DNA from: an uncultured bacterium
Lineage (GTDB): Bacteria > Bacteroidota > Bacteroidia > Bacteroidales > Bacteroidaceae
NCBI GenBank assembly: GCA_905215555.1
Contig: CAJMQU010000007.1
Span: 1-64,000 of the forward strand
Direction of reading: 5' to 3'
DNA length: 64,000 nucleotides
The position numbers and the translations under genes are program-made. Shown in pieces: positions 57,422-64,000 of the stretch. The notes below the pieces were generated by a model. It searched no databases. It was not told the DNA's origin and worked only from the letters and a program-made list of their open reading frames with translations. How positions within the stretch are numbered: position 1 is the first letter of the stretch; each line of letters starts with the position of its first letter.

Positions 57422-60085
57422 TCAAAATTTGAATTTGAAGGTTTCTATCGCATACTTTCCTAATACAATATTATCAACCGTCTCTTTTTCTTCTTCGATC
57501 AAGTTGGTATGAATAATTTGCTTAGGCGTTCTACAGAATTGGAGGTTAACTTTTTCTTGATCCTCACCTTTATTATACATACGAACGATGATGCTTTCGT
57601 CATCTTCACACTTCTTTATCGTAGTGATTACAACATTGGGATTATCTGATTTGACAAATGAATATGACGTATTCAATGTCGCCTTCTCACCCTTGCAAGG
57701 ACGATAAACGGACAACAAAGGTTCATTGGCCGATTGTCCGAAAACCTCATCTATCGTCTTGCCCGAAGTAAACGAGAAATGGTAGAAATGATCACCCGGT
57801 TGAATAAACTCATTACCTGCTTCATGACAACTTCTGCGTGAAGCCAATAAGATAGGTTGCAGAACAGGATAATCTACAGCATTATCAGTCGGGTCAATAT
57901 AATCGGCAACAGCAACAGATGAACTCAACGTAACTCCGAACTTCTGGTCATAAGCACCCAACCAATTACCGATGCCACGCGGATGTTGCAACTTGTTTTC
58001 AACATTGTAACGCTCACCAGCAGCACCCGGCATTTCATCCTGTCCTACCCTCAGTTTGCCAAATGGAACTTCATACGCCACTTTTCCATCCTTCATAGCC
58101 AGAGGGAACATCAAACGGTATTCTCTGTATAATTTCATTTTCCAGTTCAGCAATGCCACATCAAAATCAATCTTTTTCATCTGATTATACACCGTAACTG
58201 TCTGCTCGATGACTGCATCACGTATAGGAGTACGTATCTTAAACTTTGCGAATACAGGACCGTTCTCAATCATCTGCCACTCGCTCTTATAATTTGAAGT
58301 CTTATCAAATCCCTCCATATCAGGTTGCTGTACAGCATCAAATTCACCGGCACCATTTCCTACGGAACGCATTGTGATCACCTCTCCACCTAAGAATTTG
58401 CCCGTATTCAGCAAATTCACGTTCAACTGCTTATCGTATATCTGTTTAATACCTCCCGATACAAAATCAATCCGGTAATACTCATTCTCAAAAAGATTAT
58501 CTGCCTGTTGGCTGACTATCTTCTTTTCTCCCGAAGTGACATAATAAGTATCAAGTCCATGAGCCGGCATATTCTTAGCCACAAAAGTCACCGTAGCCTT
58601 TTCTATTGTATTGTCAGAATAATAGGTCACACCGGAACACTGTACAGGTACTTCCTCACCCTTTGCATTCACAATTTTCAGATCATGGGCATATCCTCCT
58701 TCAAATCTCAAAGGTACCTCAACAACTGCATCACGCAATGATGAATTCGTATTAAAGACAACCATCGGATAACCCAATTTTTCATTCGTATTCACCATAG
58801 AGGCCAGACGGATCGTCTGTTCATTCAATACCAAATCGGCTTTAGCCAAAGCATTCTCATAGCAACGCAAGAAAGTATTGTCCGTATAAAGTCCATTTCT
58901 TCCATTCCAACCATGATCCGGATAGATTTTATCTTTCCAAGCATTTTGCATTATCTCCGTCGGATAGGATATAAAGTTTCCATTCAGCAAAGACAAGAAT
59001 GAAGATACCTTTTCAGCCATTGGCAATTTCACATCCCCCTCGCGGCTCACCGTCAATGCCCGTTCGTGCGACGGACCGTGTATATACAGCCAGACATTGG
59101 GACGTTCTCCAAAATGAGATGGAATATGAGAAGTAGAAAGTCTCAAATCCCTGAAAAACTCATCGGCTATGGCGTATTTGAATTGCGGCAACCTCACGTT
59201 TGCTTTTTTACCGGTTTCTGCATTGACTATTGTGCGGAGATTATTCCACTTATCCGCTAATATAGCGCAATTCTTTACCGGTTTCTTGTCCCATGAAAGT
59301 TCATAGTTGAGCATTGCAGGCATTATCGTTTGCGCTTTCTTCACATCATTAAATTTTGTATACCACAAGACAGACTCCTTGGCCATATCTTTTATAGCTG
59401 CCGTATCATTCTTCGCCAATACACCATAGAAGAAAATGTAATGCCCCGGAGAATAAGTCATCACTTGAGAGCCGTCCGGTGCTCCCCAATAAAAGGCTCC
59501 CCTTTCATGGCGGCTGATCACCAAATTGTCAATGCCTGCCTTTTTCATCATTTGCGGCATTTGTAATGTACGTCCCGGCACATCAACATTAAAGTAAGAA
59601 GAGGATGAATAGCCATCGAAAGTCTTTTTCAGCCATCTGCTTCCATAATAGAATTGACGAGCCAACGACTCTGACGCGTACATTTCCTCATACGGCTGAA
59701 CAAAAGTTGCACCGATGCAGATGCGTCCTTCCTTAATATACTTATTGAATACTTCTTTTGAAGAAGGATATCTATGCAAATATTCCATTACAATAGAAGT
59801 CTGTTCAATATCCATTTTAAAATCAGGATCCTTGCCCAATCTCTCCAAATATGGAGTCAGCCACAAAGTATCCCTGTCCTCAATACATGCATCTATATGA
59901 TTCAACCATCCCAAATCTTGATGAGTGGTCGTAAAAATCATGATATTTCCTTTCGATAAATTTGATTTCGATAAATCTCGAAGCAGATCAAATGTCTCAT
60001 TGTCACATGTTAAAATGCCATCTTTCACTTGCGCCATCACAGACACAAACGGCAATAATAACAAATAAATTAAAAACTTTTTCAT
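57422..60085 (-). CDS. GH38 family alpha-mannosidase, secreted
   Basis: 887 residues with a signal peptide (ends VMAQV, about 18). Zinc motif IFTTTHQDLGWLNH (His55, Asp57), presumed nucleophile Asp168 in NVDVPGRT, and PDHGWNGRNG around residue 390 for the other His ligand. The phrase WLYIHGPSHERAL is typical of this bacterial subgroup. C-terminal sandwich domains from about 440. It is the closest of the four to the GLGW/DLGW form of classical GH38. It follows the CobW-like gene by 25 bp, directly linking the glycosidases with the methyl-transfer genes in one transcript. Confidence 0.88.
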   Translation of the reverse strand: MKKFLIYLLLLPFVSVMAQVKDGILTCDNETFDLLRDLSKSNLSKGNIMIFTTTHQDLGWLNHIDACIEDRDTLWLTPYLERLGKDPDFKMDIEQTSIVMEYLHRYPSSKEVFNKYIKEGRICIGATFVQPYEEMYASESLARQFYYGSRWLKKTFDGYSSSSYFNVDVPGRTLQMPQMMKKAGIDNLVISRHERGAFYWGAPDGSQVMTYSPGHYIFFYGVLAKNDTAAIKDMAKESVLWYTKFNDVKKAQTIMPAMLNYELSWDKKPVKNCAILADKWNNLRTIVNAETGKKANVRLPQFKYAIADEFFRDLRLSTSHIPSHFGERPNVWLYIHGPSHERALTVSREGDVKLPMAEKVSSFLSLLNGNFISYPTEIMQNAWKDKIYPDHGWNGRNGLYTDNTFLRCYENALAKADLVLNEQTIRLASMVNTNEKLGYPMVVFNTNSSLRDAVVEVPLRFEGGYAHDLKIVNAKGEEVPVQCSGVTYYSDNTIEKATVTFVAKNMPAHGLDTYYVTSGEKKIVSQQADNLFENEYYRIDFVSGGIKQIYDKQLNVNLLNTGKFLGGEVITMRSVGNGAGEFDAVQQPDMEGFDKTSNYKSEWQMIENGPVFAKFKIRTPIRDAVIEQTVTVYNQMKKIDFDVALLNWKMKLYREYRLMFPLAMKDGKVAYEVPFGKLRVGQDEMPGAAGERYNVENKLQHPRGIGNWLGAYDQKFGVTLSSSVAVADYIDPTDNAVDYPVLQPILLASRRSCHEAGNEFIQPGDHFYHFSFTSGKTIDEVFGQSANEPLLSVYRPCKGEKATLNTSYSFVKSDNPNVVITTIKKCEDDESIIVRMYNKGEDQEKVNLQFCRTPKQIIHTNLIEEEKETVDNIVLGKYAIETFKFKF

Positions 60086-60110
60086 AAGCCTTATTCTTTA
60101 AAATTAAATA

Positions 60111-61676
60111 CTAATTACTCACACGTCTTTTATAGCAATCTTTTTTGGTACAGATATCACACTGATACGCAGATTTCTCCACATTCTCCCCTACTCCGAC
60201 CAGTGCACTGACCGATTTTATAGGAAGCATCAAGGAAGAATCCGTCAACGTCACTCCACAAAATCCCTTGGGAAGCATAGAAAACAGTTGTTGCTGTTCA
60301 CTGACATTCCAACTACAATAACCCGGACTGTAAGAATTGGTAATACGCCACCCCTTCTCTTGGGCTATCTGTTCCAATTTAATTTTTCCCGCCGCTACGA
60401 TAGCTTCAACCAAGACAGAACCTAAAGCATCCCCAATCCAAGCCTCCATAATATCACTCCCACCACGTTTGCGTGATATCCATTCATCGGCATTCTTGCC
60501 TACCGTTGCCAACAACAGACAGAAACAATCACTTTTCGCCAATGCCTGGGTAATGATACGGTTAGGAGTAACCAACAGGTTTCCTACTATCAGCATTGAA
60601 ACACCCAAAACACCACCGTCCAATAAGCGATAACCAAACTGAGGCACACAGACAGCGAAAAGTTCCTTCTTCAGCCTATCTATAGATGACAATACATAAT
60701 CATCAGGTACAGCATCGCGATAGCCCAAAGTCTCATACAGTTCCTTGTCGCTGAAAGTCAAATCGGTAATTGATATGGGAATGATATGGGATTCTTCGTC
60801 CGCAGCGGGAAATTCGTTTTCCCACCATAACGACAAAGAACAGTTCTCCCTTGTGAAACCGACAGGCGGTTTTATCTCATCGACGCTAAACGTAGACAAG
60901 TCATAGCTTACCGACCAGTAATTATTGTCCTTATCACAGCAAATTCCTTTTGCACGTACCAGCTTACGAGACGAGGCAGCACACTTTCTTAAAAAACGCA
61001 CCAAAAATTCCCGATCTACGTTTTTCTTCAATTCATAGTTTTCCAGCACATAATTCATGCGGTTCTTCTCATACATAAAGGATGGAACTACTTGCATTTT
61101 ACGATCCTCCACATCGAACAGTCGACTTACAGAATCAACAGGGAGTTCAGCATAAGGCTTGTCTACAATCATAACATTGGGATTTAAACTCTGTAAACCA
61201 GCGCGAATCTGCTCTATCCGTTGCAAAGGTTCATTATCAAGTTTTGTAAGTACGATTACCGGACTTAAGGCAAACTGACGTTGATAATACACTTTGTTTA
61301 TTCTCATTAGGAATTCCATTTGGTGAATATCAAGCAACGTGATTACTTTGTCAATATGACATTTCGGAATAGACAACAAATCCATTAAAGACGATAATCC
61401 TGATGGTTCCAACAAAAGAATATCCGGATTAAAAGACTTACGTATATCCTCTATCGTTCGCATCAAGTCACTGCGCAAAGTACAACAGACACAACCAGAA
61501 CTAAGACTGACCACATCATAATTCTGACACCGTAATACGACTTCATCTACCGAACATTTTCCGGACTCATTCTCCAGCACCACCACCCGCTGACCTATAA
61601 ATACTTTGGAAAGCAGATAATTGATGAACGTTGTTTTGCCACTTCCTAAGAATCCCCAAATGAGAAATGTTTTCAT
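60111..61676 (-). CDS. CobW-type GTPase fused to a MetH-activation-like domain, probable corrinoid-protein reactivator
   Basis: 521 residues, cytoplasmic. N-terminal CobW/G3E GTPase (1-about 200): Walker A GFLGSGKTT (8-16), the metal-site motif GCVCC (61-65), EPSG (90-93) and TKLD (144-147). The C-terminal part (about 330-521) resembles the AdoMet-binding activation domain of B12-dependent methionine synthase: NSYSPGYCSWNVSEQQQLFSM (448-467), GVTLTDSSLMLPIKSVSALVG (474-494) and a Cys cluster C506-x2-C509-x4-C514. Known biology: methyl-corrinoid proteins are occasionally oxidised and need reductive reactivation, by MetH's own activation domain or by RamA/RACo-type ATPases. This fusion would combine nucleotide-driven metal or corrinoid handling with reactivation. 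The fusion itself is seen; the role is inference. It begins 1 bp after the cupin stop. Confidence 0.85.
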   Translation of the reverse strand: MKTFLIWGFLGSGKTTFINYLLSKVFIGQRVVVLENESGKCSVDEVVLRCQNYDVVSLSSGCVCCTLRSDLMRTIEDIRKSFNPDILLLEPSGLSSLMDLLSIPKCHIDKVITLLDIHQMEFLMRINKVYYQRQFALSPVIVLTKLDNEPLQRIEQIRAGLQSLNPNVMIVDKPYAELPVDSVSRLFDVEDRKMQVVPSFMYEKNRMNYVLENYELKKNVDREFLVRFLRKCAASSRKLVRAKGICCDKDNNYWSVSYDLSTFSVDEIKPPVGFTRENCSLSLWWENEFPAADEESHIIPISITDLTFSDKELYETLGYRDAVPDDYVLSSIDRLKKELFAVCVPQFGYRLLDGGVLGVSMLIVGNLLVTPNRIITQALAKSDCFCLLLATVGKNADEWISRKRGGSDIMEAWIGDALGSVLVEAIVAAGKIKLEQIAQEKGWRITNSYSPGYCSWNVSEQQQLFSMLPKGFCGVTLTDSSLMLPIKSVSALVGVGENVEKSAYQCDICTKKDCYKRRVSN

Positions 61677-61677
61677 A

Positions 61678-62085
61678 TCACAAAGTTTTCTTGATCAACT
61701 CTCTTACCTCATCCTGTTGTTCCCGGGTTAAATCAATATAAGCGCAATCCTTCAAGTGGGTATTATCACGCTCTACAATGACAATCTTTGCATCCTCGTT
61801 CATGGCAATATTGTGCCACGTGCCGCAAGGTATATTATAGGTCACTCCAGGAACCATGTTCACCATTTCATAGCTGATCTTGCCATCTTCCGATACCTCT
61901 GCCGCCATCAGGACGCCCACTCCTTCCAACAATACAAAGACTTCATCCGTATTGCGGTGGACTTCGATCTGGTCAATATCATCCAGTCTATGTCTGGGCA
62001 GACAGTTCAATTGGGCTACCTGCCACCCCTCATTGATCAGCAATGGAGAATATCCGCTCTCCGTATATACATATTTCTCAATCAT
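61678..62085 (-). CDS. Small single-domain cupin
   Basis: 135 residues. Cupin motif 1 as HRNTDEVFVLLEGVGVLM (around 43-60; His, Glu) and motif 2 as MVPGVTYNIPCGTWHNIAM (around 77-95; His92). The fold fits metal-binding sugar-active or sensor cupins. The start overlaps the upstream methyltransferase by 4 bp (ATGA, 62082-62085) and its end is 1 bp before the CobW-like start, so it is a fixed part of the methyl-transfer unit. Possible roles: isomerising or binding the (demethylated) sugar, or metal handling; none can be chosen. Confidence 0.82.
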   Translation of the reverse strand: MIEKYVYTESGYSPLLINEGWQVAQLNCLPRHRLDDIDQIEVHRNTDEVFVLLEGVGVLMAAEVSEDGKISYEMVNMVPGVTYNIPCGTWHNIAMNEDAKIVIVERDNTHLKDCAYIDLTREQQDEVRELIKKTL

Positions 62086-63092
62086 TTTGCTTTTGAATTA
62101 TAGTCCAATAAAGCTTGATAAAAAGCATCTATATTCTCAAAAGGAACTCCGGGAGGCGTGTCGCATCCGGAAGACAAAACAAAGTTCGAAAAGGACGACG
62201 TCTTGTCCAACAGCTCCATCGTAGTATTGTACACCTCTTGCGCGCTGCTCATTTTGAATACTGCAACCGGATCGATGTTACCCATCACCAGTGCATTTTC
62301 AGGACATGCTTCCAAAGCGGAGAGCATGTCTATTGCATTACCGAAATGATAACCGGCAGCACCGGTTGCCACCATAGCCGCAGTACATTGGCCTGTATTG
62401 CCGCAGTTATGAAGGAACACAGAGAAGTTATCATCCTGAACGGCATCTATCACCCGTTTCACATAGACGGATGAAAACTCCTGGCAACAGTCGTTAGACA
62501 ACAATCCCGCCGCAGGTTCCGCCATCAAGACCGCATTCGCACCGGCATCCTTTATAGTCTGGCAATATTGGATAAGGAAGTCCGTACATTTATCCAGCAA
62601 CAGTTTCACGCAATCCGCATCAATAAACATCTCCATCATGATTTCAGACATGCCGAACAGTCTGCCCGCCAAAGAGTAAGGACCGCAACATCCGGCAATC
62701 ACAGGCTTTTCCGCGATTTCAGCCATCAATGCGTTCACTTTCAAATACTCAGAAACACGGCCGCTATTCAATGACGGAACCTGCAAAGCCTTCACTGATT
62801 CGGCATCAGAAACGATACGCCCTACCACACTGGGCACTTCATTTTCTGAAAAATAAATTTCAGCGCCAAATGCTTCAGCTTCTACTGTCAAATCCATGAT
62901 GGCGCACGTAGCAGCCGAAGGATATTTCACTGCCAGGTTCTTAATTGCCTGAAAATGAGTATCAGACTGGGTTACCGCATCATTGACTGATTTGCCTATC
63001 AACTCGATACCGGGATGCGTCATAACAGGAATCGCAACCCTTTTACCTGATTCAATCAGAGATTGAATCCATTCGTTCATATTTATTTTCAT
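62082..63092 (-). CDS. MtaA/MtbA-like URO-D-superfamily methyltransferase with complete zinc site
   Basis: 336 residues, cytoplasmic. Zinc residues His228 and Cys230 (FLHNCGN) and Cys310 (LSSGCDTPPG) match the H-x-C...C site that activates thiol acceptors in MtaA/MtbA. Other landmarks: IAGCCGPYSLAGRLFG, NAVLMAEPAAGLLS and MGNIDPVAVF. In known systems MtaA/MtbA carry the methyl from the corrinoid protein to coenzyme M; Bacteroides lacks coenzyme M as far as known, so another acceptor (tetrahydrofolate, homocysteine) or the reverse role would be needed. It begins 4 bp after the stop of the corrinoid-protein gene and overlaps the cupin by 4 bp. Confidence 0.9.
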   Translation of the reverse strand: MKINMNEWIQSLIESGKRVAIPVMTHPGIELIGKSVNDAVTQSDTHFQAIKNLAVKYPSAATCAIMDLTVEAEAFGAEIYFSENEVPSVVGRIVSDAESVKALQVPSLNSGRVSEYLKVNALMAEIAEKPVIAGCCGPYSLAGRLFGMSEIMMEMFIDADCVKLLLDKCTDFLIQYCQTIKDAGANAVLMAEPAAGLLSNDCCQEFSSVYVKRVIDAVQDDNFSVFLHNCGNTGQCTAAMVATGAAGYHFGNAIDMLSALEACPENALVMGNIDPVAVFKMSSAQEVYNTTMELLDKTSSFSNFVLSSGCDTPPGVPFENIDAFYQALLDYNSKAK

Positions 63093-63096
63093 GACA

Positions 63097-63732
63097 TCAA
63101 TTCCTTAAAAGTTCCTTTGCTTTCAATACAGCTGCATTGGCGTTACTGGTATAAGCATCAGCACCGATCTGTCTGGCAAAAGCTTCATTTACAGGAGCAC
63201 CTCCTACCATCACTTTAACGCAATCCCTCATTCCAGCCTGTTCCAAAGTATCAATCACGACTTTCATGTAATTCATGGTAGTAGTAAGCAGTGCAGACAA
63301 GCAAAGTATGTCAGCCTTTTCTTTCTTTACCGTCTCGACAAACTGTTCTGCCTTGACATTCACTCCCAAATTAACAACCTCGAATCCGCATCCTTCGAAC
63401 ATGGAACTTACCAGGTTCTTGCCTATATCATGCAAATCGCCAAATACGGTTCCGATAACGATTTTGCCTACTGTAGTTACCGAATTATCCTTCATATAAG
63501 GCTTCAGAAGATCCAAAGAGCCTTTCATGGCACGAGCAGCCATCAACAGTTCCGGCACATACGCCTTATTATTCTGGAAGCGGTCTCCAATTTCTTCCAT
63601 AGCTTTGATCATATAGTCGTTGATCACCATCTGGATATCGATCTTTTCTTCGATTATATCATGAGATACTTCTACTGCCGGTTCCAACTTTCCGGCAACA
63701 ATGGAATCAAATAATTTATTTAAATCTGCCAT
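63097..63732 (-). CDS. Corrinoid (B12-binding) methyl-carrier protein, MtaC/MttC type
   Basis: 211 residues, cytoplasmic. N-terminal helical cap domain (about 1-85: IMAGKLEPA-like start, NDYMIKAMEEIGDRFQNNKAYVPELLMAARAM) and the B12-binding Rossmann domain (about 88-211) with the lower-ligand motif GDLHDIGKN (98-106; His101), SALLTTTM (146-153) and VGGAPVN (176-182). Size and order match stand-alone carriers of anaerobic methylamine, methanol and methoxy-aromatic demethylation. Methionine synthase and methylmalonyl-CoA mutase are much larger, so this is a dedicated carrier. It lies between two URO-D-type methyltransferase genes. Confidence 0.95.
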   Translation of the reverse strand: MADLNKLFDSIVAGKLEPAVEVSHDIIEEKIDIQMVINDYMIKAMEEIGDRFQNNKAYVPELLMAARAMKGSLDLLKPYMKDNSVTTVGKIVIGTVFGDLHDIGKNLVSSMFEGCGFEVVNLGVNVKAEQFVETVKKEKADILCLSALLTTTMNYMKVVIDTLEQAGMRDCVKVMVGGAPVNEAFARQIGADAYTSNANAAVLKAKELLRN

Positions 63733-63813
63733 AATTGTATATTCATTAATTCAGAGTCGGAAGCATCGTCTTCCTAATTCTCAGGTTATTAAAATAGATT
63801 ATATAGTTTATTA

Positions 63814-64000
63814 TCAGGATTGACGCAATTTCATTACTTCTTCATAAGAACCGTATTTGCGGGCTGCTTTAATAAACACCGTAAAGTTTTCGGAAGGCGT
63901 ATTACGTCCCATGGCACAACCGGAACTGATGATATGTCTTCTGCCCTTCGTTTTCATCAGCAGGTTCTTCACTGCCTCGTCAATATCTGCCGGAGTACCG
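63814..64000 (-). CDS. URO-D-superfamily methyltransferase, C-terminal 61 residues only (5' part beyond window)
   Basis: Open from the right edge to a TGA at 63816-63814. The 61 residues contain IISSGCAMGRNTPSENF, which matches the C-terminal SGC-x-TP-x-EN signature of MtaA-type proteins (compare SSGCDTPPGVPFEN in the neighbour), so the zinc Cys is present. Ends YGSYEEVMKLRQS. It is 81 bp upstream of the corrinoid-protein gene and is likely its partner methyltransferase. Cut by the window end, not broken. Confidence 0.82.
   Translation of the reverse strand, partial: GTPADIDEAVKNLLMKTKGRRHIISSGCAMGRNTPSENFTVFIKAARKYGSYEEVMKLRQS

Overview
The window looks like a chromosome segment of a gut Bacteroides-type bacterium (phylum Bacteroidota). 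Evidence: paired SusC/SusD-like outer-membrane genes, many secreted or lipoprotein glycosidases, promoters matching the Bacteroides -33 TTTG / -7 TAnnTTTG pattern with 19-bp spacing, and an IS66 element. I cannot assign the species. Identifications rest on motif and family recognition from the translated sequence; no database search was run.

Layout. (1) 1-8627, minus strand: two tandem susC/susD-like pairs, read from 8627 downwards and running off the left edge. (2) 8628-9670: about 1 kb without a convincing gene, holding a seven-copy 22-bp repeat with internal dyads, a phased TTACA motif group and the terminator of the next gene. (3) 9671-12178: a GH115 alpha-glucuronidase-like gene, minus strand. 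(4) 12425-29623, plus strand: mainly housekeeping or envelope genes: two paralogous secreted M16 metalloproteases bracketing a large AlbA/Schlafen-domain protein, miaA, a diacylglycerol-kinase-like lipid kinase and kdsA; then a DUF5687-type permease, an ABC ATPase, an NlpC/P60 lipoprotein and a TraB/GumN-like protein. A candidate small RNA and a duplicated promoter lie before miaA. (5) 29735-36677, minus strand: GH92, GH130, MFS transporter, GH92, a mannoside-processing operon. (6) 36805-38396: a TnpC-only IS66-family element in the divergent intergenic region between that operon and a plus-strand GH38 gene (38625-41534). (7) 42008-64000, minus strand: a compact gene train of more than 20 kb, read from the right edge: URO-D-type methyltransferase (partial), corrinoid protein, URO-D-type methyltransferase, small cupin, CobW GTPase fused to a MetH-activation-like domain, GH38, GH3, a third URO-D-type methyltransferase, GH38-like, GH92, GH38/DUF5054-like, GH92, and a parallel beta-helix protein.

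How it may work together. Regions 5-7 hold four GH92 and four GH38-type genes plus GH130 and GH3, so the target is very probably a mannose-rich glycan. One GH92 (48263-50644) has Gln where its paralogs carry the presumed acid Glu, as in GH92 enzymes that cleave mannose-1-phosphate-6-mannose caps, suggesting phosphomannan. The most unusual feature is a full set of parts for corrinoid-dependent methyl transfer (methyltransferases, corrinoid carrier, probable corrinoid reactivator) inside this glycosidase operon. My working hypothesis is anaerobic, B12-dependent O-demethylation of methylated sugars (for example O-methyl-mannose) released by the mannosidases. This is inference from gene content and order. 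No susC/D pair or dedicated regulator for the mannose region is visible in the window.
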